DNA from: Owenia fusiformis
Taxonomy: Eukaryota > Annelida > Polychaeta > Sabellida > Oweniidae
Direction: 5' to 3'
Assembly: GCA_903813345.2 (NCBI GenBank)
Contig: CAIIXF020000006.1
Coordinates: 3,102,001-3,166,000, forward strand
Length of the DNA stretch: 64,000 nt
The notes under the pieces: model-generated
The model's database searches: none
Told to the model about the DNA's origin: nothing
Seen by the model: the letters and a program-made list of their open reading frames with translations, nothing else
In this document: positions 48,801-61,896 of the stretch, piece by piece
Numbering within the stretch: position 1 is the stretch's first letter
Layout of the letters: every line of letters begins with the position of its first letter
Program-made: the position numbers and the translations under genes

Positions 48801-49799
48801 AAACAACATTTTCTTGACCAAGACACATTCTCTGCAGAGAAGTCAATGAAGCCTAGTACATCTGTGATGCAGTCGAATGCTGCTATTGCTGCAGCTAACA
48901 TGGCAATGGCAAAAGCTGCAGCTGCAAATTGTAATCTGAGTAACATGACAATGTTCCCAATGGCAGATGATCTCTTGAAAAGTGAGTCAGATAAAACCGA
49001 GACAGCAACGAGCCAAATTGGTAAGACCATGCTACCGAGTATCGGTTTGTTACCAGGGATGATGCCGGGGTTGTTACCGATGTGTCTTCCGTTGACGATC
49101 CCAAAACCAAGCCACCCGGTCACAACGCACAGTTCAATCCACATAAACCAGAACACCAAGACAGAGCCACCAAAGAGAGATGATGAGACCACGAATGGTG
49201 ATGAAGATGGTGACATCGACACAACAAAAACCGACATCAATTACAACCCAAATCGCACCATGTTGAAGCCATCACAGTACAAAGGGAAGAACACACTTTT
49301 GAATGCTGAAAGGGATCGTTCTAATGGGACCCCCACAAAACCTGGAGAGGTTGACGAAGAGGCAGAAGATCTGGTCCAAACGCTGCTTCAGCTTGCACAG
49401 TCAGAGCTGAAAGCTAGTAAAGATAGTGTTATTAACCAGGCTGATGGTAAGCTACCCCAGCGTCCAATGTCCAATGACTACAGTCCCCCGGCTAAACGAA
49501 TCCGGTCAGAATCTCACGAAAGGGACAGCAACACCCACCCTACTGATTATCCCCACACCCAACAAGGGAATCTCAACGGTGCTTTGCCGAGCAACGGGAT
49601 CCACAATTCTGCGTGCCACAATCCTACCGTGGAATGTGAGCACAGTGTAAAATTGGAAGCTCTGAGACGTAACGTAATGCGTCTTATACAAACTTTGGTG
49701 CCAGATATGAACATCGCTACGATGGACATACAAGGAGACAACATAGACTCTCTCCTTCAAGACATGTTAGTTAAGGGTGCTGCCCATGGTGTCCTTTAA
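45862..49799 (+). CDS. Two-finger C2H2 zinc-finger protein, two exons
   Basis: Exons 45862-46126 and 48604-49799, phase-1 junction inside the finger linker (TG|EKPYW), 486 aa plus stop. In-frame TAA shortly upstream of ATG supports the start. Finger 1, residues 67-87: CTKCPYSTRYYGNIYVHIRKH (read as C-X2-C-X12-H-X3-H). Finger 2, residues 95-116: C-X2-C-X12-H-X4-H, starting CGACMMTFSQG. The fingers are joined by a canonical HTGEKPY linker, typical of DNA-binding fingers. The N-terminus is Ser/Pro-rich; the middle has an Ala-rich run (NAAIAAANMAMAKAAAANC) and a Met/Leu/Pro-rich run (LPSIGLLPGMMPGLLP). The C-terminal ~45 residues (from CEHSVKLEALRRNVMRLIQT) look helical and may be an interaction domain. 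I do not recognise the family. Probable transcription regulator. Confidence 0.85.
46127..48603 (+). other. Intron of the zinc-finger gene, no recognised feature
   Basis: 2,477 bp, strongly AT-rich, with no repeats or open frames that I can support. Splits the finger linker. Confidence 0.6.
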
Positions 49800-50960
49800 C
49801 ATTTACATCATGTTACTCCATTTATTACATTTTGCCATGGTAACAACAATATGTTGCCATAGTTACATTGAATAACAGTTCATACTCCACCATAAAACAA
49901 TTGGGTGCTGAAGATCCACGTGGAGATCTGACAAAAGGTTTGTGACAAATAGGAGGAAATGTGAACTCTAGTGAACTATAAAGAGGTCCAAGAATCCAAG
50001 AAGGAGTCATCGAGCGAAATAAAAGGAATGATTCAGTCACTGAAAGTAAAATGTGCTTATACATTATAAATGCATGAAATTATACTATAAGCACAAACCA
50101 TATAATTATAAGTAGCCCATATTATAACCTAACATAGACTAGGTAGAGTATAGAGTTAGTGCCATAAATGAACAGACATAGCTTCCATACTTATTACTAT
50201 AGCTAGCCAAAATATATCATTTGTATATATATGTTGTGTGGTCAGTCATTTTAAGAGATCTTTATTGCCAACAGTTTTAACAACTCTCCCACTAATAATA
50301 CTCTAAGAGCAGTATAGCACCACATCTGTCAAATTAAATGTAAGCAAATACTTAAAGCAATATCGTTGATAGGTGAATATTCATTTTTGAGATTAATATT
50401 TAATTATCATATATATCCATTCAGAAGCGGGATTTTATGATGACATGTGGCTTATGCTTTGATTAAACACGAATCAAGGATTGATTAACATGTTCAATAT
50501 CACAGTATCAGTGTATATCTAATTGCGTGGTCAATTATTCAATCATAGTTGATATATGTTGAATCGAATGACAAATCCTTTCTTCCACTATCATTGTGAT
50601 AAAAACTCATTGTATTCATTGTTTGACATTGTAAATTTTATACAATTTTTATTATTTTTAATGATCTATCAAAAATAATGTTGCATAGTTGCAATACATG
50701 AGCATGTCCAAATATTCTAAACCAGTTTTTGATAAACAGGGATCTCATGCATTTGTTTTTGGAAATGGTCAAATGTAGTCTATTGTGTTGTCACAAGACA
50801 TGTGGTCACAACTCTGATTGCCATTTCATATGAATTATTTTTTGAATAATCAGTAAAGAATTTGAGATTCTTATCTGTACTTATGCTTGTGAATGGGATA
50901 GCCAAGAAGAATGTTGTATCTGATGATTCAATCTTTTGAAATTTAAACTTCATTTACATT
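49800..50960 (+). other. 3' flank of the zinc-finger gene
   Basis: No coding signal. Likely 3' UTR. No clear AATAAA close to the stop; AATAAA occurs near 51730 and beyond, past a transposon, so the end of the transcript is undetermined. Confidence 0.4.
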
Positions 50961-51478
50961 TACTGTAGATTGGGTTAATTTGGCGCTACTTAATTTGGCG
51001 ATTTTGCCAATTTTTGGCATATTGGCGGCTATTTAATTTGGCGGATATGCGAAAAAAATTTAATACAATGTTATACTTGCGCGCTGTTAGCGAATTACTA
51101 TGTAAATGGGCATGTTCATTTTTTAAAAGTCCTCAAAAGTTGAGGACCACTGGCGATATTCACCACGTTTGTACATTTTTGTGAGATCATCCTTTACATT
51201 TTGCACCTCGATCGATGCTGCTACTATACATCACCTTTTCCCTGAGTATTAATGAGTGACTGACCAGTTCTAAGCCAATTTAGGAGAGACATTTTTTCAT
51301 ATTTTTGGAAAAAACTTAACCGGAAGTGACTTAAATACATATGTACACTGGACGAAATACCCTAGATAATTCCCGGGGATTCATTCTAAATTTTGGCGAA
51401 GATTTATATTGGCGAATTTTTCAATTTCGCCAAATTCGCCAAATTAAAGCGGGCGCCAAATTAACCCAATCTACAGTA
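50961..51478. mobile_element. 518-bp MITE with perfect 25-bp TIRs (TACTGTAGATTGGG)
   Basis: Left end TACTGTAGATTGGGTTAATT then TGGCG; right end is its exact reverse complement (CGCCAAATTAACCCAATCTA then CAGTA). TA at both borders. The interior repeats the word TTTGGCG / CGCCAAA near both ends. No open frame. Tc1/mariner-like MITE by TA duplication (inference). Confidence 0.9.
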
Positions 51479-54400
51479 TCTCGATAAAATTAAATACAAC
51501 ACAGCCAAATTTTTAAATAAGAGGTATGAATGATTTTTGTATCTTACAGGGAAAGCTTTTAAGGAATCTTGAGGTTTCCCTCTCTTGAGATCAATTGGAT
51601 TTTTTCCCTCAGGGAGATTGTCTTCTCCTTGAGATCATTAAGATGCTTCTCCATAAGGAGATAGCAGGAGCAGGGATGTATCTCCCACGAGGAAATGTAA
51701 ATACCAGATTTGTGGTTACCTGAAATTATAAATAAAAAAACCTAAAATGTAACTCATATGACATATATTCTACTTGGGTATCCTATTCCATATTGCTACA
51801 TACTCCATTGCTTAATCCTGGCTTAATGACTTAATTCAACTTAATTACTAAATGTAAACTATATTTAAGAGATATTTGTTGATCTTTTTCGACTAACTGC
51901 GATTTTTTGACTGAAATCTTTTGATTCTAAAATGCTTCCACATAATATATATTTTAGATTAACAAATATAAACAGATCTTCCAGATTTTATAATACAGCG
52001 TCAGGTGAAAATGCTAGATGTGTGTGATCCATTTGTTTTATGAATTATATTTCATGTTTTTCAGTCACTTTGACCTGGCATTTATCCGATTGATTATAAA
52101 TCATGTTTATATCAATTACATAAACTGTTTATAAATTTATGTATGTTATCATATCTTATCCAATAACATGTTTTAGTTTAATTATGGTATATATAATATT
52201 ATTATGTACTTGCTATTGTGTTATAATCATAGCATTGTTGTAACATGTATCAGTGTTATATACTATACATGTACATGTAGATATTTAAACAAAAGTAATT
52301 AGCAATTGATTCTCTATGAAGGCCTACATCTCTGATGAAACAACAATTTCAAAGTTGATAAGCAATAATTTAAGTGAACGTTGAAGGTATCTCAAAGACG
52401 AGAATCTTCATCTTTATGGCCATTATAAAACTTGAGACTTTGTGAAAGTTGATATTTATCGTGTTTTTGTGTAGTTAAAAAGGTATAATAACCACTACAT
52501 GCAGACATCGTAATAGCCTTAAGATACATATACATGATTGAGGTTACGGTATCTTTTCATATAATATTTATATGAAAGCATATGTGAGTATTAAGATTCT
52601 ATTGACCTCATATATCTCAAGAGTAAAGTACACAATATAAACTACATATGAACACACAAACACAAAAGTGCAAACAACTTTTCTCACCATATGTCGTTTT
52701 TATCTGATTCAAACTTTTAACGGTTTACATAAAATTTATTTCAGAATTTCAGTTATAAGTTTACAATAGCGAAGTAATCTCATATACCATCACCTTTTTA
52801 AAGCATTTATTGTTTACACATATTTTACACATATTTAAGTCTGAAATGTTTTCTGTTCAAAAGATCTGTCTGTCTGTAACTTTCAAAGATTCTGTAGATA
52901 TCTTTGCGGTACCTCTTATTAAAGATTTCTACACATTTGAACTTTTTATAGAGTCATTTTGACATTCCCTTTATCTATATATATTCTGGGAATAGCGTTG
53001 TTTTGCCATATGGTCTAAACTTAAACATAGAATGCAAGCGTACATGAGTAATATGGCTAATAAGTAGATGCTAGGGGTCTTTATAGAGAGTCGACTGTTT
53101 CTTTTAATATATTATAGTGAATCACATAATCAATAAAAATCATGAATTCCATCCATTTTCGCTGTATGTAGTTGCATTACAATCTTAGTAAAAGATCAAT
53201 TATGTGCCTGCCATATAACCAAGCAATGCAAGCATGTATAATATCACCATAGAACCCTTCCAGATTCCCCTATTGTCACAATTTTATGAGTCAAATTACA
53301 AGGAATCACAATGGGTGTGTAATGGAATAACAGTAATTAAAAAAATCACATATGTCCTATTATGTTTATTAAAATTAAATGCAAAATTGTTTAAGAATGC
53401 AAGAATTTTTTTTGTTTCAGAGACAATTTGTAAAGTTGTATGACCATTGGGCATATGTAAGGGATTATTGTATGTGTACGAAGCACTTAATAGTCATCTG
53501 CATATTCTTTGTTCTCTTTTACTTATGTAGAACAATGAAATGAAATTGTTTTTCAATGTAGAATTTTTTTAATATACTCATGCACAACCAAGCAGAACGA
53601 CTTTATGTATACAATACAATAAAATGTGTAGATTCACATTTCTTTATGTATGAATTTATGATCCTTCTTTAATTCTGGAAAGAACTGTATGCCATATTTT
53701 GATTTGTTAAAGGTCACAAAATGATAATCACTATGATGGATTGATATATCCTTTGTTGCTAATTCCTGATTGAACTCTTCACTTTCAACATCAGTTACTC
53801 TTTTCAACAATAGATATTTTAAACTTATTTATTCAATTGTTTCTTCTCTAAAATTGTATAACTCAACTGATTTAAAAATATGTTTTGAAATTGTAATAGA
53901 AACTCAAATTTAGCCGAAGTTAGTTTGATCAGGATTGGGTTTAGCTTAGATATTTTGGCAACTGTGTATACACGGATTGTATGTAACCTGGTATCCTTGT
54001 ATACAGTTATATGTGTAAGAAGCATGTATTTCACATATGTTATATTTACAGTAAGGTCTTAAGTACACAATGTCATTGCAGAAGGTTGAATATATAAAAC
54101 AGCTTGTGTATATGGCTAGTTAGTGAGTAATACCTACCCTCTTGTTAGTCATGTAATATACACATTTACTCTTGGAAAAATATGAAGAACTTTTGTGACA
54201 AAATCATCGAACTGAAGGTACCATTCCTCATGTGCATGCATGTATTGCAGCATCTTTGGTAATTCCTTGTTATTAATGTTTTTTGCAAGAAAAGCAGTTT
54301 GAGTAATATGACATTTTTATTAGAGGGAATTGGAGAATGAGAAGAGCAGGCTACAATGTTATTAATAGGTCTTAGAATTATGCATATAATCTGTGTTCTG

Positions 54401-57400
54401 TGTACATGTAGTCCTGAGCATATACACCTTCATGATCTGTATGGCAGTTAACATTTTTAAGTTTAAGGTTGTGCATCATTATGAATTATATTAGTTCAGC
54501 AACCTTATAAGGGTGCAGATTTAACCGTTCGTGTTAATCAAAATTCAACTGAAATACCTTTTAACACCTAAAATTATTGCATTGAAATTGATATGTTAGA
54601 TTGAATATGTCATGCTTGGGGGAACTTCATTCCACATTTATAATGTAAACGATGAAACTATTTCTTGTTATATATTTTTAACTGTTTAAAGAGATAATAT
54701 TTCAGGTGTTTTGAAGATTGTAAAGTAACATGTTCACACATTTATATGTAAATGACAGTCTTTTCAACACGTCTCATGTCTCACATAGAATTTCATCTTC
54801 AGATATGAGGAATGTTTAATTGTAAAACACCACTTATTAAATTTTATCAAACAAGAAATCTTTATTCCATAAACTAAGAATAAGAAGAATAAGTGGATTC
54901 TTTGTCAGTAAACCTCCTTTGTCCTCAGTTTTATGTTTGAACACAATGCCTATATACACGGATACCACTGATACATGTTGAGTACCTATGATATAAATAG
55001 AGGTCAAAAGTTGAAAGTTCATAAAATTTCTGTGAAATGAATCTTTAATATTATGCATATGTGGATGGTTTGTAGTTCTGTTATAAACATTTAAACTGAC
55101 TTTGTTCTCAGTGTTTACATATGAGTGGGGAAACTCACCTCTACATAAAATTTCACTTTATAACTATTGTGGTGCTTTGATTTTAAGCTTTACATATATC
55201 TTCAATTTATTGTCAGTTAGGAACCAGGAAATATTACTTCAATGGGTGCTATGTATAACTGAGGTGTATATACTGAAACTATGTATCTTAGTTCTTAATT
55301 GTAACCTGCTTAAATGGTTTAAAGGGGCATTGGCTGATTTCTGAATTCCTACCATTTTCAGGATATTAGAAATCAGAATGTTACTCTTTACCAATTTAAT
55401 ATTCTCATCACAATGTGGATGTATGATATCTAGTATTTTATTAAAGTATGGTTTACACATTATTGTAATTACTTGATTTATGTCTGAGATTTTTCGCAAT
55501 CTATCTTTCTTTGCTATGATGTGATGTATCTGACTATCTGAATCTATCTCTTTGCAGAGGAGTGGGTGAAAATGCCAATAAATCAGTGTTTCATCAGTCA
55601 ATCATATAGAAAAACTGAGAATGAAAATAGATTATTGAAACACTGTGAAAGGATGCATCGTAAATCATTCCATCTCACATTTCAAACAAAGCAACTATTG
55701 CAGTTATTGGATAGTCCTTACAGACATGTTTCCACATTTTCTCATAAAATTATGAAATATATGTTAGGAAAATCAGAAAAGTCATTCGTTTTATAAACTG
55801 TCAAGAATTCATTTGGAAGTTTCATATGTTAAAAGGGAGGAATTTATAATTTGTTCGATATTGGTTAAATTATAGCGAGGAATGCTGGTGGAAGAAATCT
55901 CGCAATCATCTTAAAAGGTGTACGATGTCATATAATCTGAATTACATTATTAGCAACACCCCTGCAAATATTAATGTTTTTCTGCAATGCGTCTCAGAAA
56001 TCCAAGTAATATCAGAGAGATTTGAATTAGTAGTAATAAATGTGATGTAAACTTACTGACGAGCTGTAAAGATTGATCATTTTATTGTTCTGGAAGAAGG
56101 GAAATTTGGTCGATTCTTTTATCACACTTTATGGTTGCGTAATTTGAAGGAGGGGTATATGGTTATAGTAGTGATTGAATTGAAAAAACATGTAGGATTG
56201 TTTGAACGGTGAAATTATCATACTATATAATCAATAGCTATACATTCAATAGAATAATATGACATAGTCATGCCGAAGTCTTGTACATGCTGACTATGGA
56301 ACATCATATTTCATCATCATTTAAGGTGCGCTATATTTGATGTTGAATTCTGATCTGTCAGGAGTTCTAACTTTTTTACAACTACAAGGAATTATGTCAT
56401 TTATTCTATATGGTTTTCAGAGGTTTGATCAGTGTCCTTTCTAGGATTAAGAATACAGTGCATTTATGATTGCCTTTTTTGTTAGACCTAATCCTGCAAT
56501 TCTGATTTCCAAAGGTCACCTTCATTATCATGGTTGGGCATTCAGTCACTGGCATTATATAATCTATCAAAATTGTTTTAGCTGTATCTTGCTCTCTGTT
56601 TAAAAAGTCGTCGCATTTCATTTTACTTGAAAGAGTTAAATGAAAATGGAAGGAACACACAGGGAGTTCAAACATTTATTGGCAAAAGTCTGTGAGTTGA
56701 TTACCTTGTGATAAATAAAACAAAACAAGGCCAGATTCATCTTTCAAATGTCTGAACTGTTTCCTTTATCCCATTATTGAAGTCATGGTGGCCCGTGTTA
56801 TGTGTCTTGCAATTAGAAGAGTATGGAATAATTTGGAATTACCTGAGGAAATGGGAAAAAAACTTATTTTTATGTATTCATCAATTGAATCTATTGTTAA
56901 ATAGACATGTCCAAACAGATGTTTGTGAATTACCACTACTGAAATCTCATGAAAGGAGTTGATCTGTTTCATTTTTTATTTTATTTTAGATTGCATTTTG
57001 TCAAAGGTCCATCTTGTATTTGGGAACACAAAATATGTCTTCTTTTTTAGTAGCATTTTTACAGTGAAAAAAAAAACAACACCTGAAATTGTGGCTTGTA
57101 ATAAGTTTAATTAAGAAAATCTAATGCCTGTACATATTGCTGTAATTTATGTAACTTTTCTTATTCTTTGTTTTGTATAGATTAAGTTTACTTTAATTAG
57201 TGTATATTATCAAATGTATAGGATATTTTTGTTTATATTTAGATTATGCTTTTTAAAGAAATTGTAAAATATTTAGTTTTATATTTTAGTTGATTTTTCT
57301 GACTAAGTGGCAGACATAGATTTTTATTTATGAATATTCAATATTTTTGACAAGCATTAGCAAAACAATTGGCATATGTTTTTAAACAACATATCGTTTT

Positions 57401-59334
57401 ATATAAATTGTTTTGTTACTTAGATTTTTTGTCTAATATAAATGTTTATAACCAGAAAGTAAATCTTGGAATGTTGACCGATTTCTGTAAAACACAGAAA
57501 TTTTATGTTTATAAAATATTCTTTGAAAATGTATAGAAATGATAAACATGATGTACTTAAGACACGTATGAAAGATATTTATTATTTGCATGTTTGAGAA
57601 AACAACATATAAAGACCAAATTGTGAAACAGATTTACATTGATTTTTACTTCAAGAGATTCCAATTTTGTCTATTCTTGTATTGTAAGCTGAAATCCAAT
57701 TGTACACTCGAAGTAGTCAATATTAGAAAAGGGTCAGCGCCATACGCCATACGTGATATTCCAATAGACATTTATATTATACACTATATGTAGAAAATGC
57801 GAGATTGGGTATTGATTTTATTTAGAGACTCCGTAAATGTATTAAGGCTATATTAGATTGAATAAATAGAAGCTTCAGTATAACAGCAGAACCTAGTGCT
57901 TAATTTATGTATTCCCCTGTAATTAAATGCCATAGGTATTATTCTATGGTATCATATTAACCGTTATAGTCTTGATAATCACAGTATTTTATTGGAAAGG
58001 TTTGTATTCTACCGCAGTGTTGCCTTTGTTCACTAGATCGAGTATGTATGCAGACCACATGTCTCATATATATCAAGAATTCTCGTTGAATGGGACAATA
58101 GAAGAAAGAAAATACTGGTCGTCAATATAAATCAGTGCATATTATTAAGTTTATTAATTTTGATTCACATATGGCATTGAGAGATGATTTCCTCGCTATT
58201 GTTCAATTTGTATGAATTCAAATATTAAATGAGGCGAAAGTTTACATTTAGAGCCACTTTTCAGTGCTATTTAGCTGTCATAAATCCATTCATATTTGAA
58301 CTTACAGCTTTTACCCACATGTTTCATGTATCATTATATTTCAGTTAGTAATAGTATGATTTTTATGTCCCCTTGTAATTGCAATTGAAGTATTACATCA
58401 TAAAACACTATTGTTTTCCTCTGAATACTCTGGTTGGGGTCCTATACATTAGAATGTGAAGGGGGTTATTCTCTATTTATTGAAATAATGCACCCTTCAA
58501 AAATTTGCATGATATTCTCCTCATAAGCGGGAGGATCTGTAATTTGACACACAGTATTGTCCAAGTTGATGGAATTTTGATACAGTAATTCTTCTGGGAG
58601 TAGGGACTTTTGAAATGCATATTCCCAGTAATCTAAATTTTGAGGATGCTCAACGAGTTATTATTGCCTGATTAGTGCTCCCAGGGTGGGGAAATTGATT
58701 CACTAGGTTGTGCCCAGAATTTTTTCAAATTCCTCATCCCTTCCCACATGTGGGATCTCACGCAAACGTTTATTATTTATTTGAATAGTGTGCAATATGA
58801 GCACACTACAAGTTAGTTATTCTGATTCTTTTCAATTTTAAATAACTATGCACATTGTGAGGCCATGTTCAAAGGCATCGATTGTTCATATTTTCTCAGT
58901 ACTATCATGGCTTTTCAAAAGTATTTTCTATCCTTTTATATTGTATTGTTTAAATTAATCTGAACATATAATCATTTTTTTAGAGTTGAGAGTCGCATGC
59001 CTGCATGCAGAGAACTTTGAGAAAAGTTTGGGAAATCTCAGCCCTTTCAAATCCTCCAACCCCATCTATTGAATACAAAATGTTTTAATGCACCACGCCA
59101 TCTTTTTATGTTAATTCAATAATTCACTGTTATTCCAACTCTCCAAAATGATTCCAAAGATAAGTGTAAGCCCTGGAGTGTAAAAATAAAAAACTGCTGC
59201 ATGAAGAATCTGTTGTCTCATGTAAAAATTCATAATTTCTCCTAATTCTTTCTGTGGACGTTTACTTGGTAATAGCAATCTTATAAAGTTATTGGAGTTT
59301 ATTCAATGGTTAATCCGACTATGAACTCTATTAT
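51479..59334. other. 7.9-kb AT-rich intergenic region without supported genes
   Basis: Only short frames (up to 120 codons, for example 55239-55601 minus) with no recognisable motif and no splice-consistent neighbours. Frequent ATATAT runs. A CTCC/GAGATC-rich patch with short repeats lies near 51,570-51,700. I see no RNA gene. Confidence 0.5.
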
Positions 59335-59516
59335 TACAGTAAAACCTGTCTTAATGAACACCTCTCTCTAGTGAACACCTGTCCCTAGTGGACACCCTTC
59401 TTACGCACATAGTCCACTGACTTCTGTATAAATTACCCTCTCTCTAGTGAACCCCTACCTACAGTGAACGTTTTTTCTTGGCAAAAAAATGTTCACTATA
59501 CACAAGTTTTACTGTA
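59335..59516 (+). mobile_element. 182-bp MITE, copy 2 (TACAGTAAAACCTGT ends)
   Basis: Same length and orientation as 9188-9369 with about four differences by eye. Bordered by TA. Its near-identity to a copy 50 kb away indicates recent activity of the family. Confidence 0.88.
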
Positions 59517-59689
59517 CAACTCTAATGGCTTTACTAAGTAATTGCTTCTCAGTATAATTAATGGTATTGTTCATTTATTCACAATCATTAATTATTTCAT
59601 GGACCTTCTATTGTCCCAAATATAAAATTTCAAAAGAAATCCTTGATACATTTTTATGTAATGGTTTTGCTATTGAGATAAAAGATTTA

Positions 59690-60545
59690 GATTTTTTAAG
59701 AATAAAGGATTGGTATCGATATGGAGAACTGAATTCAACAATGTTTTTCTCTTAAACCAATCATTGAAAACATTCTGTAAAAAAAACACGATATTTTATG
59801 TAATGTTGACTGACTGACAACAATTTAATGCACAAATTATTAAGAAATGTTTTATATAACTGTTTTTGTTAACATTTTTTGTTTTTTTAGTACAATTGTT
59901 TTTGCTCCTTTCTACCAATTCTTGAGAATGAAATAAAATGTCTTTCCGAAACTTGTTGGAACAAAATAGCATATACAACATGTTTTTAGGCCTCTTAATA
60001 TTATAGTTATACAAAGGAATTTTTGGTTGATTTCAAAAAAGTATGCAAAAAATTAGAACAAAAGCCCCCCATAAAAATCAAGATAAACCTTTTATTTCAT
60101 TAACAAGATACTTTTTTAAAATCAACCAAAATTTCCTTTGTACAATTACAATATTGAGAGACCTAAACATGTTGTGTTTATGTCGTATTGTTCCAATGTA
60201 TTGTATTGTATTCTTTATTTACCTCTTATATAAGAGAGTTACAATTGTACATTAATTGGGAGTTAATACATAAATAAGAAAATAGATAAATGAGGTTCGG
60301 AAAGATGTTTCATTTCACTCTGGAAACATGATACCAAGAACAAAACAAGTGTTTGAAGTGTTTTCTAAAACAATATAGATAAAAGTATATATTTATATTT
60401 CAAATCATATTGTTACTATTCAAAAGATGACCATTAAATTGACGATGTGTTAAATTTTTAGATTTTTTTCATGACTGGTTTAAGAGAAACGGGTGTTCAA
60501 AAAGTTCTCCATATCGATACCACTCCTTTCTTACTGCAGTTGGAC
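59690..60545. repeat. Long diverged inverted repeat (~350-bp arms)
   Basis: Best-paired blocks: GGTATCGATATGGAGAACT at 59711 with its complement near 60510; CTCTTAAACCAATCAT at 59749 with ATGACTGGTTTAAGAG at 60470; ATGTCTTTCCGAAAC at 59939 with GTTCGGAAAGATGT at 60295; and a ~87-bp block 59957-60042 with 60109-60200. The right arm has an extra ~90 bp at 60201-60290. Non-coding; an old palindromic element or inverted duplication. Confidence 0.7.
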
Positions 60546-60654
60546 TCACTCAAAAGATATTTCAACAATATCAATTTAATCTATTCACCAAATGCAACTC
60601 ACTTAGTGAAAATTGCTTGCAATTATTTCACCTCTATGTTATTTGTCCTTTATT

Positions 60655-60979
60655 AACACATAGCAAGGTGTGTCTAATTCAAGCCAATCCGAACACAGTA
60701 TTTTTTATAACTGCACTGCATTATATAACCAATAACTCGCCCAAGCTCATCCGTTGAATGGTTGAAAGAGTGACATCTTGACCCTACTGATTGAAATTGA
60801 TGCTTGTGAACTAGACCCTTGCAAAAAGTTTCATTGGAAATATATTTTATGTTATTTCGAAGAAAATAGTTTGCAATGTGTGAAAAGATAGCCAAAGACA
60901 TGATGCATTTGCAACAGTTGGAATAACACCTTTTTGAGGAGTGATTTGGTCCACATTGCATTGAGTCCAGGGCTTAAAT
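60655..60979. repeat. Dispersed ~330-bp repeat, copy 2
   Basis: Counterpart of 33578-33912, same orientation, sharing start and end blocks. Some internal segments differ strongly (for example 60740-60810). Confidence 0.75.
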
Positions 60980-61167
60980 TAATGTTTGAAAACACAGATG
61001 ATTAATGGGAACTGAAAGTCATGGAACAAAATTCAACTACTGTGTTTGTTTTGAGTTGACAAGTCTCGCATCATTTAGTCATGCATATCAAGTTTAACCT
61101 GTGATACAAAATTACCAGAGGGTAGGTGAATGTGAGATGCCCTTGAAAGGCAATAAACTAAGCAACA

Positions 61168-61896
61168 CAGTGGCAGATCCAGAAATTAACAGGGAGGGGC
61201 CCAAATTTAATCTGGAAAAAAAATTTGTAATACAGGGTGTTCAAAAAAAAACGCAACCCAAAGAAATCGCTATATCTTGGAAAATACTTATCCAATTGTG
61301 TTCATTTTTTCTGCGTTTTTCGTATCTTTCCAATACTAATGTCTTTTGAGCATTTGTCCAAGGCATCATGTTTTACAGCTAACTAACAACATGAGCTATA
61401 CATACACAGTCTCTTCTTTCCTTCCTGAAAAAATGAACACAATTGGACTAGTATTTTCCAAGATATAGCGATTTCTTTGGGTTGCGTTTTTTTCGAACAC
61501 CCTGTACATGTAATAAAGGCCCATTTTTTAAATTGGCCCAAAATATGCCCAAAAAGGCCCATTTTTTGAGGCCCTACAAAATTTTTGGGCCAAAATCTAA
61601 ACAATTTTTCTGGGTCTACTAAAGGCGGCAAAAAAATTGTGCCCAAAAAAGGCCTTAGGCCCTAAAAAGTGGGTCTCTTTGGTCATTACTGGGCCATTTA
61701 AGGCCTTATTTTTAATTTTAGGCCAACTTTTGAAGAAAATGGGCCTCAAATTTTAAAATTTGGCCTATTTTTGGTTTTAGAGGCCCAAATTTTTTCTGCA
61801 CAAGCACGGAAGCTTTTTTCTCAGACGGGAAATTTGGGCCCCCCTTGTTGGTTCCCAGATCCACCCCTGCCATGCCCCCCCCCTGGATTTGCCACT
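61168..61896. mobile_element. hAT-like MITE (CAGTGGC ends) carrying a nested element
   Basis: Begins CAGTGGCAGATCCAG and ends CTGGATTTGCCACTG, a 15-bp inverted repeat with one mismatch. The interior is made of GGGCC / GGCCC-rich runs. A 276-bp TACAGGGTGTTC element is inserted at 61231-61506. No clear 8-bp target duplication. CAGTGGCGGATCCAG-type ends are common in hAT-derived MITEs of invertebrates. Confidence 0.7.
61231..61506. mobile_element. 276-bp TACAGGGTGTTC MITE nested in hAT-like element
   Basis: Starts TACAGGGTGTTCAAAAAAAA and ends TTCGAACACCCTGTA. Left arm is short (about 75 bp), right arm longer (CATTTGTCCAAGGCATCATG and on), as if an internal deletion removed most of a longer palindromic copy such as 29603-30524. 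Confidence 0.85.

Noticed and set aside
48749-49240. 163-codon minus-strand frame
   Set aside because: Antisense shadow of the zinc-finger protein's second exon.
55239-55601. 120-codon minus-strand frame
   Set aside because: No recognisable motif, AT-driven composition and no splice-compatible neighbours. Overlapping frames on the other strand are equally long.
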